Below are positions 53,436-62,431 of a stretch of DNA of 64,000 bases, piece by piece (position 1 is the first letter of the stretch; each line of letters begins with the position of its first letter). The notes beneath the pieces were generated by a model, which did not search any database, had not been told where the DNA came from, and was given only the letters and a program-made list of their open reading frames with translations. The DNA is from DATFKA01 sp042095835 (GTDB lineage Bacteria > Bacteroidota > Bacteroidia > Chitinophagales > Saprospiraceae). The position numbers and the translations under genes were made by a program. Location of the stretch: positions 25,375 to 89,374 of the forward strand of contig JBELML010000010.1 of NCBI GenBank assembly GCA_042095835.1. The letters are read 5' to 3'.

Positions 53436-53813
53436 ATCTAGATTTCTTCTTATTTGATTTTGGCTCTTGAGCTACGAGGCTTGGCAAAACGAGGTACTTT
53501 AGAGGAAATTCCTCTTCCTTCGTGTGGAAACCTACGCCAAAGCGGTATTTTTCCTAGGCAACTTTCTATATTTTTCTAGCTCGACTATTTCTCCGAAATA
53601 ACGTCGATTGGAGTCTCTAAAAAAGCTTGATCTTATTGAGATCGCAACTCTTCTTTTTCAATTTCACTCAATTGTTGAGCATTCATAAATAAAGGTTAGC
53701 AAGCGAATACTACTAGTATCATATTTTTTCATAGTGGTGGTTTTTAATAGCAACGCGCAAGAAGGGAATCAAGTCTTAAATTGAGAATTTTTCAAAAAAC
53801 CAAGGCGTACTAC
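53436..53813 (+). other. Intergenic region before the YtrA-type operon
   Basis: About 380 bp with no credible ORF. It holds a GAGGAA/TTCCTC palindrome near 53503-53515 and a weak GATC-containing hairpin near 53630. No T-run hairpin was found directly after the reductase gene. The recognisable promoter begins at 53814. Confidence 0.4.
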
Positions 53814-53873
53814 TTGACTAGTACACTAAAAGTATTTATACTTGCAGTGCACTAATCAACTAGTACACTAAAA
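53814..53873 (+). promoter_or_regulatory. Promoter with GntR/YtrA-type operators
   Basis: TTG at 53814-53816 and TATACTTG at 53837-53844 with a 20-nt spacer fit the Bacteroidota promoter (7 of 8 in the -7 element region). Two exact copies of ACTAGTACACTAAAA (53817-53831 and 53859-53873) lie 42 bp apart, four helical turns. An AGTGCACT palindrome lies between them at 53846-53853. One copy fills the spacer and the other lies over the likely transcript start, as expected for repression by the GntR regulator encoded in the same operon. Confidence 0.7.
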
Positions 53874-53883
53874 CACTTCGGGT

Positions 53884-54741
53884 ATGATTGAACTCCATAA
53901 CATACATTTTAGCTATAAAAAGAAGAAGCCTCTACTACAAGGTATCCATTTGGACCTTGATCCAGGAGTCGTATATGGTCTCTTTGGACTCAACGGTGAA
54001 GGAAAATCTACACTACTCCGTCTTCTACAAGGTTTATTATTTCCTAAGAAAGGGAATATCATTATTGAGGGTTACCAACCTAAAAGAAGGCAAGTTACAT
54101 TTCTGCAAAAGGTATTTCTACTACCTGAAAATCACGTAAAAGGTGGACAAGGGACACTAGGGAAATTTAAGTCGATTTACGCTCCTTTTTATCCTAATTT
54201 CTCTAACGAGCAATACCAATCTATCCTATCTCAATTTGGATTGCATGAAAAACTGCGCTTCGCTAAATTATCGACAGGAGAGCTTAAAAAAGCATGGCTC
54301 AGTTTTGCCTTAGCTAGCAACACGCCCATCCTACTGCTAGACGAACCTACCAATGGACTAGATATTCCCTCTAAAACTATTTTCAGGCGACTACTCGCCG
54401 ACACGATTGACGATGACCGTACAATCCTCATTGCAACGCACCAAATCAGAGATGTGCACCATCTGATAGATCATTTCCTGATGCTAAAAGAGGGCCAAAT
54501 GGTCTTCGATCAAAGCTTGCTTGAGATACAAGAACATTTCCATTTTGAAATTGTACGCAAAGAACCTGATCCAGCAACCTATCTCTACTACGAGCGCGTA
54601 CCTGGCGGCTACTTCACTCTCTCAAAATCAAACGGCTACCAGGAATCCTTAGACCCTGATCTTGAGTTTCTGTTCAACGCGATCAATGCTCAGCCATCTA
54701 ATTTTATTTCTAAAGCCCAAAAAGTCAATAGCCATGCATAA
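53884..54741 (+). CDS. YtrB-like ABC transporter ATPase
   Basis: 285 aa. Walker A 'GLNGEGKST' at 35-43, signature 'LSTGELKKAWLSFAL', Walker B 'ILLLDEPTNGLDIP', switch 'ATHQIRDVH'. The signature is degenerate (STGEL), as in YtrB/EcsA-type exporters. First gene of a five-gene unit (ATPase, permease, GntR regulator, secreted protein), starting 10 bp after the second operator. The stop overlaps the permease start by 8 nt, implying coupling. Related Bacillus systems respond to cell-wall antibiotics; the substrate here is unknown. Confidence 0.85.
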   Translation: MIELHNIHFSYKKKKPLLQGIHLDLDPGVVYGLFGLNGEGKSTLLRLLQGLLFPKKGNIIIEGYQPKRRQVTFLQKVFLLPENHVKGGQGTLGKFKSIYAPFYPNFSNEQYQSILSQFGLHEKLRFAKLSTGELKKAWLSFALASNTPILLLDEPTNGLDIPSKTIFRRLLADTIDDDRTILIATHQIRDVHHLIDHFLMLKEGQMVFDQSLLEIQEHFHFEIVRKEPDPATYLYYERVPGGYFTLSKSNGYQESLDPDLEFLFNAINAQPSNFISKAQKVNSHA

Positions 54742-55552
54742 TAAAACATTTTCCTGGCAGCGAGTGCTGCTGCTACTTCGGCAGGATTGGTATAATATTC
54801 GATCATTCATTTTATTCACATTGGTTGGTTCTTATGCCTCTATGATTGGTTTTATGTTGTATCAACAAAGTCAAAAATGGGCCCGGCTCAATCTATCTTC
54901 TTTGGGGCTTCGTGAAGAATTGGTTTTAGACATGTTCTTTTATTACATCGAGTATTTTCCTCTATATTTTGGAATTAATCTATTTGCTTGTTGCAGTGTG
55001 GCCTACGCTAATCATATCACCAAACAGGGAACAAGTTGGCACCTGGGTTTGCCAGGATCGCTAAATGAGAAATGGTTGAGCAAAATCATATTGTTTCTGA
55101 TCATCACTCCGGTACTCATTTCGCTAATCTTTCTGTTAATCGCTAACGTGCACATGGTATTCATATCCACAAAAGGTCATGCTGTGCGTTGGATAATGCC
55201 TCATGACTTACAGGTACTGGCATATGTAGTTCCGATATGGGTATTTGGGGCTTCTATATTTCTCATTTCTAGCTGGCAGCCTCGCTACACGTGGGCAAAG
55301 GCCCTTGTCTTTTTAGTGGGGATTTTGTTCATCTTTTTTTTTGTTGGACCTTTTATTTCAACGAGAGTAAGCGGATTACCTTTCATGCATACTTTTCAAG
55401 ATCCAGCAATTCGTTCACTACCTTCCGAAATTTGGGATTTAAGCAGAGCAGAAAATGATTTCCTACAGACCTACCTCAGGACAGCTGTTTACCTCTTTTC
55501 TTTATGTTGTTTAGTTGCCAGCTATTTTTCCATTCGCGAAAAACAAGTGTAG
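54734..55552 (+). CDS. ABC transporter permease of the YtrA-type operon
   Basis: 272 aa from the ATG at 54734, which overlaps the ATPase stop; an earlier in-frame start inside the ATPase gene is unlikely. About six membrane segments ('SFILFTLVGSYASMIGFML', 'IILFLIITPVLISLIFLLIA', 'ALVFLVGILFIFFFVGPFI', others). No recognisable family motif beyond the ABC-2 topology. The regulator gene follows 2 bp after its stop. Confidence 0.75.
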   Translation: MHNKTFSWQRVLLLLRQDWYNIRSFILFTLVGSYASMIGFMLYQQSQKWARLNLSSLGLREELVLDMFFYYIEYFPLYFGINLFACCSVAYANHITKQGTSWHLGLPGSLNEKWLSKIILFLIITPVLISLIFLLIANVHMVFISTKGHAVRWIMPHDLQVLAYVVPIWVFGASIFLISSWQPRYTWAKALVFLVGILFIFFFVGPFISTRVSGLPFMHTFQDPAIRSLPSEIWDLSRAENDFLQTYLRTAVYLFSLCCLVASYFSIREKQV

Positions 55553-55554
55553 TT

Positions 55555-55944
55555 ATGCAGTTCCAAGATCCAAAACCAATCTATCGGCAAATTGCTGACT
55601 TCATTTTAGAGAATATTCTTTCTGAAGTGCTAAAACCAGGTGATCGTGTTCGGTCCGTAAGAGCTTTAGCCAAGGAAATTGAAGTCAACCCAAATACGGT
55701 AGTTCGTAGCTATAACTACCTCAACGAAGTAGGAGTTATTGAGAATAAGCGTGGGGTTGGCTACTTTATTAGCTCGGCTGCTGCATCTACTGCCAAAACC
55801 ATTAAGCGTAAAGAGTTCATTGAGAATCAATTACCGACCATCTACCATAATATGGAATTACTGGGAATTGAATTGACCGAACTTGAAGAACTATTTAACG
55901 ATATTCCAGAAATAAAATATTCATTCATATTAAATAAACTCTAA
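55555..55944 (+). CDS. GntR-family (YtrA subfamily) transcriptional regulator
   Basis: 129 aa from the ATG at 55555; the longer frame runs into the permease gene. 'PIYRQIADFILENILS' and 'LKPGDRVRSVRALAKEIEVNPNTVVRSYNYL' (in parts) form the GntR winged helix; 'EVNPNTVVRSY' is the recognition helix. Only about 50 residues follow, the short C-terminal tail typical of the YtrA subfamily. Encoded within the ABC operon it probably autoregulates through the paired operators at 53817 and 53859. Confidence 0.9.
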   Translation: MQFQDPKPIYRQIADFILENILSEVLKPGDRVRSVRALAKEIEVNPNTVVRSYNYLNEVGVIENKRGVGYFISSAAASTAKTIKRKEFIENQLPTIYHNMELLGIELTELEELFNDIPEIKYSFILNKL

Positions 55945-55948
55945 ATTC

Positions 55949-56905
55949 ATGACTCGTAGTTATCAAATTTTCACCCTAGGATTATTCCTTTCAAGTATCA
56001 TTTTTTTTCAGAGTTACAGCAAACAAGGAAATATTCGCCTGACCAAAAAGCAGGAATTCAGGGCAGATAAAACGCTTTATTCTTGGCAAAGCGATTTTGG
56101 CCCAACTGAAGCTATTCAATTGCCAATAATCCGACATGTAGTAGCAGATTTTCCTAAATATGACATCCTCATCAACCACTCTGAAAGCTTCAATGGCATA
56201 AAATACCGTACCCTTATCCCTGAATTAAAGCTAAATGATGTAGTTGAGTTTAGAATGAGTAGAGATACTCTTTTTATATACGGTAAAATCAACTTAAATA
56301 AAAAGCGTTACCGCAATTCTGAAGGAAAGGTTTTTCGTTTCGAAGAAGCTGGTACAATCGGTTTTCCTAGTATGAAATCAATCCATATAAGTGTCCAAAC
56401 CGATTCTCTACAAAGTTTTACTTTATTAAATGATACCTATGGGCAGGTATTCATGCAATTCCCAGAATATACTGATGATAATTTAGGTCGAGTAACTGAA
56501 TATTTAGATGAAATTCTAGAGCAAGACTACCATCAAAATAGAATTGAATACCATCTCCATAAAGGAGCCCTCTTATTCTCTTATTTAAACACCAAAAAAA
56601 TGGATATTACTTATTACGATGGAGTTCCTTTATTAAATTTAATCCATTTAGTAGGCAAACTAGATCGTCTTAACGTTAACAATCCTGCAGGCAGGGTTGG
56701 CTATACAAACGGTTTTGTTGTTGATTCTTTAATCCTCAAAGGAGAACCCAATATTTATGACTTCTGGGAATTCAGAATCAAAGACTACCTCTATACCGAC
56801 CTCAAAGGCAAAAATAAATTCCATCTCAAATACCTACCTTATAAAGAGCCAATCACAGTAGAAGGGCAATTCAGTAAGTATCATTTACTTAGTGAGGTGC
56901 AGTAA
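55949..56905 (+). CDS. Secreted protein of unknown function in the YtrA-type operon
   Basis: 318 aa. Signal-like N-terminus ('IFTLGLFLSSIIFFQSYS'). The rest is beta-rich with 'LNDVVEFRMSRDTLFIYG' and 'GTIGFPSMKSIHISVQTDS', a pattern recalling GIN/head domain (DUF2807) proteins that often sit beside regulators in Bacteroidota, but the match is not firm. It starts 4 bp after the GntR stop, so it belongs to the same transcript. It ends 2 bp before a strong terminator. Probably periplasmic or surface. Confidence 0.65.
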   Translation: MTRSYQIFTLGLFLSSIIFFQSYSKQGNIRLTKKQEFRADKTLYSWQSDFGPTEAIQLPIIRHVVADFPKYDILINHSESFNGIKYRTLIPELKLNDVVEFRMSRDTLFIYGKINLNKKRYRNSEGKVFRFEEAGTIGFPSMKSIHISVQTDSLQSFTLLNDTYGQVFMQFPEYTDDNLGRVTEYLDEILEQDYHQNRIEYHLHKGALLFSYLNTKKMDITYYDGVPLLNLIHLVGKLDRLNVNNPAGRVGYTNGFVVDSLILKGEPNIYDFWEFRIKDYLYTDLKGKNKFHLKYLPYKEPITVEGQFSKYHLLSEVQ

Positions 56906-56907
56906 AA

Positions 56908-56948
56908 ACAAAAATACCATCTTGAGTTCCTCAAGATGGTATTTTTTG
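56908..56948. terminator. Bidirectional terminator
   Basis: 15-bp or longer stem 'ataccatcttgag/ctcaagatggtat' with a 3-nt loop, flanked by A5 and T6. It lies between the YtrA-type operon (plus) and the TPR gene (minus, stop at 56969), and serves both. Confidence 0.9.
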
Positions 56949-56968
56949 AAAGCATTAAGACCAAAAAC

Positions 56969-57811
56969 TTACTGCTTCAAAGCATCAATTCTAGATTGAG
57001 CTGCTGCTTTGTATTTTTCATTTTTCTCGCCTTTCACCATAGAGTAGGCTTCGATCGCCGCATCGTTGTTTCCTAAAATTTGGTTGACGATACCGTGTAG
57101 GAGATGATACTTATCTGCATCTTCACCTTCTGGAAGAGCCGCCACAGAAGCTTGGATTACAGGAAGTGCATCTTCGTTCTTGTCCATTTTGTTAAGAGAA
57201 GCTGCTTTGTAATAGTTGGCAATGTAGGCATCATTCACCTCTTCTCCTCTTGCTGCCAAGTAAGCATCTGCTAAAGCGATAGACTGCTCATAGTCCTTAG
57301 CCTTCACATATGCCGAAGAAGAAAAGCGCTGTGCCTTGCTATACATTTTTGGCATTTGCTTCATGGTCTTTTCTGACTTTGCAGCCATGTCTCCTGCCAT
57401 TACATAGGCGTTGAGAGCCGCAATCTTATCTTCTCCAATTCCTTCGATTGCCTGGGCTTTTCCAAGGTAGTTACCAAAGTAATCAGGATTCATGGCGATT
57501 CCTTTTTCAAAAAGCTCCAATGCTTTCGCATGATCTCCCCCTTTTCTAGTAGCAGAACCTAAGCGGTAGGCACAAGAAGCACCATTGCGGTTGGCCAACC
57601 TAATAACTTTGAGATCATTTTCTTTGGTAGTATCCGCCTTTGCAAGCGCCTCTTCAAACATAGGAAAGGCTTCTTCGTAAGCTTTCTCTTTCATCTTTGC
57701 TAATGCATTATTATACAATTTAGCCGGAGATAAATCTTCCTGAGCGATTAAAGAAACGGAGCTTGCGAATAGTAAAGCGAATGTGATTAATTGTGTAGTA
57801 AATTTCAACAT
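56969..57811 (-). CDS. Exported tetratricopeptide repeat protein
   Basis: 280 aa. Signal peptide ('LITFALLFASSVSLIAQE') followed by about six TPR-like helical pairs, for example 'LYNNALAKMKEKAYEEAFPMF' (in part), 'ALELFEKGIAMNPDYFGNYL', 'SIALADAYLAARG' and 'AIEAYSMVKG'. It is likely a periplasmic protein-interaction scaffold. No partner gene adjoins it; it faces the YtrA-type operon across a shared terminator. Start ATG at 57809-57811. Confidence 0.82.
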   Translation of the reverse strand: MLKFTTQLITFALLFASSVSLIAQEDLSPAKLYNNALAKMKEKAYEEAFPMFEEALAKADTTKENDLKVIRLANRNGASCAYRLGSATRKGGDHAKALELFEKGIAMNPDYFGNYLGKAQAIEGIGEDKIAALNAYVMAGDMAAKSEKTMKQMPKMYSKAQRFSSSAYVKAKDYEQSIALADAYLAARGEEVNDAYIANYYKAASLNKMDKNEDALPVIQASVAALPEGEDADKYHLLHGIVNQILGNNDAAIEAYSMVKGEKNEKYKAAAQSRIDALKQ

Positions 57812-58279
57812 AACAGTAGTAATATCTTAGTAATTTGAATGAATTAATGTGTTAATCAATTAATGCTGATCCCTCAAATACCCCTTCATTATTTTCATCG
57901 AGAGTACTGAAAGCCGCAAAATACCTTCTACAATATTTAATATACAAACCATCAAAGTCCAACATAGATGCTTAGCATCTTGGTATGAATAGCGATGATC
58001 TCAGACGTAATTAGTGGTTTGTCGTAGTGTTTGTGTTTGCTTTGTATAACTGTCTAGGTGCTCTATAATAACGTTTCAATATTCCTATTTCAGGAAATAA
58101 ATATTCCTTTTGCCTACCCAAAAAGATGCATTTTTTTTGGCTTAGGCCAAAAAAAAGGACCGCTTTAACAAAATTTTTATTCTTCTATTTATGCTTTTCA
58201 ACTTGATTTCAAGTAAAAAATTATGTCTCAAATAATTGATTATCAACACGCTACCCTTCATAAACGTGGCGCACTGCTA
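57812..58279 (-). other. Intergenic region between kinase and TPR gene
   Basis: 468 bp without a credible ORF. A symmetric T8-GG...CC-A8 hairpin (about 58132-58157, loop CTTAGG) lies about 125 bp beyond the kinase stop and could be a weak terminator. The promoter of the TPR gene should lie at the 57812-57900 end; no consensus found. Confidence 0.4.
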
Positions 58280-61200
58280 CTACGCTGCGTCAAGGTCAAT
58301 AATAAAGGTCGTTCCTACCTTTTCTACGGTTTCAAAGTAAATTCGACCACCAAATTGCTCAATAATGTTCCTACTCATCGATAAACCAATCCCTGTTCCA
58401 GAGGATTTTGTTGTGAAATTTGGATAAAAGACTTTCTCCTGGAGTTCAGGCGCTATGCCCTGGCCATTATCCTTAATGCGCACCTGATATCCCTTTCCAT
58501 TTTCTATCAAGGATACTTCAATACAAGCCTGCCGATCATCGGGAATAGCCTGAATAGCATTGGTCATTAAATTATTAAACACCCGAATCAACTGATCTTT
58601 GTCTGCCCTAATCATCGCAGTACTCACCTCCATCGAGAGTTGAATGTCTGTACCCGACTCTTGAGTTCTAAATAAATCGACTACCGAAGCTAATTGGCTT
58701 GCAAGATCCAAATCGACCATTTCCGCTTTTGGCATTTTAGCAAAATTCGAAAACTCATTCGCAATTTTGGTAAGACCTTCAATTTGTTCTACTAGAGTAG
58801 CCGATACTCTTTTTAATAAGGGCCCAATTTCATCGGGATTCATTTGGTAGGCTCTCAATAGGTGCTGTACACTCAGCTTCATAGGCGTCAAAGGATTCTT
58901 GATCTCATGCGCTACTTGCTTGGCCATTTCGCGCCAAGCGCCTTCTCGCTCTGATAAACGTAGCTGTCGGGTGCTATCCTCTAACTTATCCAAAGCTTGG
59001 TTGTATTCTTGAATGAGTAGACCTATTTCATCTTCATTTTTCCATACCAATGGCGTATTTGACCCCAACTTCAGTTGCCGCAGCCCTCGACCTATTGCAT
59101 TGATGGGCTCTGTAATCGAATTGGCTACCCAGATCGCTACACCCCCCGCGATGAACATAAAGAAAACATATAAACTAAAGATAGAGCCTACAAAATTATT
59201 GATCTCCAACTGACTAGCTGGATCAGAGTAGGAAAATGGAATGGCGATATAAGATTCAATACTACCGCTTGGTCCATTGATGGTATTAAAAATGGTCTGC
59301 CGTTGGGATTCCCTACTGATCGCATAAGGTAGCAACTGAATTTTTAATATTTCTAGAACACTCGGTGGCATATACTGCTGCACAATAGGTTGAGGGAGCT
59401 TGGAATAAATCAAAGCGCCTTGTCGGTTGTAGAGTGCAAATGATTGGGTACTGCCCTCCAAGCCTAGCCTATCAATACTTCTTCCATTGGCATCCAACAG
59501 CACCAGGTCCTCTTCTAATGCAGCCTTCAAAGTCTCCATTTCGCTCAGCACCAATCGATCTTTGCGTTCTGTAGCTATCGACTTGAAATAGAAAATCGTC
59601 ACTACTGCAATCACAATGGAGCTCGCCAAGATGATCCCAATAATAGAAAGCTGTATCCGATTCTGTAGGGAATGGCGCGTTTGAAAAAGGCCATAGAAAA
59701 AAGGAGGCAGTACAGGTGTAAGCGTTTGCAAAGCGACCATAATCAAGATAATGGCCAAGAGCAACACAAAAAACACCGCAAAAAGAGACAAGGGTTTAAA
59801 GTAGCTCCCCAGCGTCCGCTGTAGGATCGCTATTTTTCCTTCCTTTATTTTTTGTACATAGGTTAGCCTATTATTTTGGATAATCAGTTTACGATCCTCT
59901 CCTTCAAAAGTGCCGAGGTTTAAATCTTCTAAGCCGACGACTTCTCGTTGTTTATCCAGTAATTGTCCATTCTCTAAGACTACATATTCGTATCGACCGA
60001 TATGATTCATTGCCAGATAAGGCGTCTTATTTTGTTGGCTAAACTGTTCGATCAAGGCTCGTTTTGCATAAGAAAGTCTGCGCAGTGTATAGCTAGAATC
60101 GCTGCGCTGTTGCCATTCATAATGTTGTTGCAGATAAGTCTGATTAGCCAGCCAGTCTTTGCGTACCTGAGCGGTTGCTTGCTTTAGTTCCTCAAAACTA
60201 CTTTCTTCTAGCAAGGGGTCTTTATCGAGTAGACGCTGGCCATAATCTTGCATCAAGGCCGCATCTTTATCTAGGATATACTTATAAGAAAGACTAGCTG
60301 AAAAAGCAGACAAAGTAATGGCCCAAACCAACAACCAAGTCAGGTTGAAATCTTCTCCTTCTACAAACAAATCGAATAAGATCAAAAAGATAAGTCCCGT
60401 GAGCAACCATATCCAAGCAGGGAACCCTAAGGATAAAACCAAGATAATCGGCAAGGCCAATAACAAACTAACAACCATTAAAAGTAAACGGTCATTCAGT
60501 TTGATCATCCAACTTTTTATAGGTAAAAAGAGGGTATACACCAATAGAAATGCTCCTAATAAAAGAAACAAAATACTCAAGGCTACCACCAAGCCCAACC
60601 AGGATATTTGCAGGCTATTCTCAAAATTAAAAAAGAAACGGCTGTCCATCAGGATATGCTTTAAGCACAAAGCAATCCCGCCCAACATTAAGACACTCAC
60701 CCAATAATACAACATAGCCCACCTTGTGGGATGTTTAAAGGTCTGATGGTCATGAACATGGCCCAGAATCGTATGCAACCAAGTCATCCCCCATAAAAAT
60801 ATAGCACTCTTCAGCAAGAGTCCAATCCCATTTGGCCCAAGCCAAGGATCACTATAAATAGCTTGTAATAAAGTAGCTGAACTCTCCAGAAAAGACAAAC
60901 TCGACAAATAGAACAAGACACCAACAGCAGTTGAAAGGACTAAAGCGCTCCTTCCCATTTTTTGGGTCTGAAATACTGCTCCAAGCAAAAGATGGAAGGC
61001 ATACCAAGATAGGAGCAACCCTAAAAGAAACAACAGAACCGGTCCTAGTCGCTGGGTTTTATTTTCCTTAAAAGGATAAAATGCTATAGCTGAAATGTCA
61101 TTATCTAATGGGTAGCTTTTGTGTAACCATTGCTCCAAACCTAGTTGAAATCTACCCGAGGGGCCCATTTTCAATAAACTATCTGCTCTGATATTGAGTT

Positions 61201-61513
61201 TGGGACTAGCAAAAAGCAAGTCATCGCCCTTAAATAAAAAAGTAGCAAATGGCTCCTTTTCCAAGCGTTCTAGCTTACTAATCACTGTTTGGATGTTCTC
61301 CATATACCGCAGCTGGGTACGATCACTAAAATAAGAGATCAACTCAGCATCATCTAGGTAGATCATTAAGGCTTGCTCTTGACGCTCCGAAGGGGCAGAA
61401 GTTGATAGCAAGGAAGCATCCTGCCCGTCTTCTCCAAAGGACGACCACCAAGCACCAGCCATCAGTGCCAGCGCTCCTAGCAGGAACCACCAAATCGGAA
61501 ATATCAACTTCAT
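58280..61513 (-). CDS. NtrY-like membrane sensor histidine kinase with HAMP domain
   Basis: 1077 aa. The N-terminal half has about ten hydrophobic segments with an extracytoplasmic loop, unusual for the family. A second periplasmic sensor region (about residues 650-770) lies between membrane segments ('SIIGIILASSIVIAVVTIF' and 'SLYVFFMFIAGGVAIWV'). A HAMP linker follows ('SITEPINAIGRGLRQL'), then dimerisation/phospho-His 'QVAHEIKNPLTPMKLSVQHL' and an ATPase domain ('VFNNLMTNAIQAIP', 'DNGQGIAP', 'GTGIGLSMSR'). HEIKNPLTPMKLS is the NtrY/PAS-less nitrogen-type signature. No response regulator is next to it, so the partner is elsewhere. Confidence 0.88.
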   Translation of the reverse strand: MKLIFPIWWFLLGALALMAGAWWSSFGEDGQDASLLSTSAPSERQEQALMIYLDDAELISYFSDRTQLRYMENIQTVISKLERLEKEPFATFLFKGDDLLFASPKLNIRADSLLKMGPSGRFQLGLEQWLHKSYPLDNDISAIAFYPFKENKTQRLGPVLLFLLGLLLSWYAFHLLLGAVFQTQKMGRSALVLSTAVGVLFYLSSLSFLESSATLLQAIYSDPWLGPNGIGLLLKSAIFLWGMTWLHTILGHVHDHQTFKHPTRWAMLYYWVSVLMLGGIALCLKHILMDSRFFFNFENSLQISWLGLVVALSILFLLLGAFLLVYTLFLPIKSWMIKLNDRLLLMVVSLLLALPIILVLSLGFPAWIWLLTGLIFLILFDLFVEGEDFNLTWLLVWAITLSAFSASLSYKYILDKDAALMQDYGQRLLDKDPLLEESSFEELKQATAQVRKDWLANQTYLQQHYEWQQRSDSSYTLRRLSYAKRALIEQFSQQNKTPYLAMNHIGRYEYVVLENGQLLDKQREVVGLEDLNLGTFEGEDRKLIIQNNRLTYVQKIKEGKIAILQRTLGSYFKPLSLFAVFFVLLLAIILIMVALQTLTPVLPPFFYGLFQTRHSLQNRIQLSIIGIILASSIVIAVVTIFYFKSIATERKDRLVLSEMETLKAALEEDLVLLDANGRSIDRLGLEGSTQSFALYNRQGALIYSKLPQPIVQQYMPPSVLEILKIQLLPYAISRESQRQTIFNTINGPSGSIESYIAIPFSYSDPASQLEINNFVGSIFSLYVFFMFIAGGVAIWVANSITEPINAIGRGLRQLKLGSNTPLVWKNEDEIGLLIQEYNQALDKLEDSTRQLRLSEREGAWREMAKQVAHEIKNPLTPMKLSVQHLLRAYQMNPDEIGPLLKRVSATLVEQIEGLTKIANEFSNFAKMPKAEMVDLDLASQLASVVDLFRTQESGTDIQLSMEVSTAMIRADKDQLIRVFNNLMTNAIQAIPDDRQACIEVSLIENGKGYQVRIKDNGQGIAPELQEKVFYPNFTTKSSGTGIGLSMSRNIIEQFGGRIYFETVEKVGTTFIIDLDAA

Positions 61514-61634
61514 CTTTGCAAGATAGTACGGTTTTCAGGAGTATACCTAAGCTCCTATACGTAATTTACTACAAAAGGTGGCAAACTTGATCATCTAGCG
61601 CAAAGTGTTTCTGGCAGGAGCGGTGAATTCTACG

Positions 61635-61642
61635 TACTTTTG
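61635..61642 (+). promoter_or_regulatory. -7 element of rnpB
   Basis: TACTTTTG matches TAnnTTTG exactly and ends 8 nt before the expected RNA 5' end at 61651. A CTG at 61611-61613 stands at the -33 position with a 21-nt spacer, one base off the TTG consensus. Confidence 0.65.
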
Positions 61643-61650
61643 TCAGCTAA

Positions 61651-62143
61651 TGTCGCAAGCCGACCTATCGCGGTTCCAAAGTATTTTGGAAATGAGGAAA
61701 GTCCGGACAACGTAGGGCACCACACCATCTAACGGATGGGGTTCTGAAGTAAATTCGGAATACAGCAAGTGTCACAGAAAATATACCGCTAGCATTCACC
61801 CGAGCCTTGGCGAAGGTGAATATGCTGTAGACGAAGCGTAGGCTTGCCTGCGCTATCCGCTTACGCTCAGGCTATAGCGGAGAGTAAGCTACGGCAGATG
61901 CAGTAAGGGTGAAAATGTGCGGTAAGAGCGCACACCTCAGCCAGGTAACTGGTTGGGCGGATAAACCTTGTGGGTTGAAACGTCACATATATCTCGATTC
62001 TGCCAGACGCGTTCTGGGAGAGCAGGCTTGCCCGGCTTGTTTCTACGTGAAGTCGTGAAGGGTAGACGGATAGATGCTGAGGGTAACCTCAGTGCTAGAT
62101 AAATGATAGGTGAAAACAGAATCCGGCTTATAGGCTTGCGGCA
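61651..62143 (+). ncRNA. rnpB: RNase P RNA
   Basis: Bacterial type A RNase P RNA, about 493 nt. Conserved blocks are visible: 'gaggaaagtccggac' near 61693, 'ggtaagagcgcac' near 61921, and 'acagaatccggcttataggc' near 62117. The P1 helix forms between 'tgtcgcaagcc' at the 5' end (61651-61661) and 'ggcttgcggca' at the 3' end (about 62133-62143), with T6 following. The catalytic RNA removes 5' leaders from pre-tRNA. An extended P12-like arm at about 61835-61900 folds on itself (CGTAGGCTT with AAGCTACG), within normal variation. Confidence 0.95.
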
Positions 62144-62431
62144 TTTTTTACCATATAAGGGATTATAAGGGGATTAAAGAAAAGAACAAGACCTATTTAA
62201 GATTTCTTATTTTCTCTCTTTGGGAAGAAATACCTATAGCCCCAATATCCTATCAAAATAAATAGAAGCTTCAAATACCAAAACCTGAAATAAATGGCTG
62301 CCACTCCTAAGGTCAAAAATCCAATCCAAAGCAGTACATTTTTTAATTGATGGTTCATTTTTAATTCAGTTGAGTTTTGAATAGTTCCCTTTGCATTTTT
62401 ACCATATAAGGGATTATAAGGGCATTAAAGA
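62141..62431 (+). repeat. 40-bp direct repeat pair abutting rnpB and the IS
   Basis: Copy 1 at 62141-62180 begins in the last bases of rnpB. Copy 2 at 62393-62431 ends 3 bp before the insertion sequence. They differ only by one T in the T-run and one G/C. Inside each is ATAAGGG-ATT-ATAAGGG. A 53-codon ORF lies between the copies. Confidence 0.85.
62197..62358 (-). CDS. Small membrane protein (53 aa)
   Basis: ATG at 62356-62358, stop at 62197. Two predicted membrane helices: 'VLLWIGFLTLGVAAIYF' (8-24) and 'LKLLFILIGYWGYRYFF' (29-45), then a basic tail 'PKRENKKS' to the end. Positive-inside charge and a clean hydrophobic pattern favour a real protein over chance. It lies entirely between the two direct repeats, antisense to rnpB. 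No family recognised and no promoter consensus seen. Confidence 0.55.
   Translation of the reverse strand: MNHQLKNVLLWIGFLTLGVAAIYFRFWYLKLLFILIGYWGYRYFFPKRENKKS

Noticed and set aside
61835..61900. Extra hairpin in rnpB as an inserted element
   Set aside because: The arm pairs into one extended helix at the P12 position, which varies in length among bacteria; no TIR or duplication is seen.
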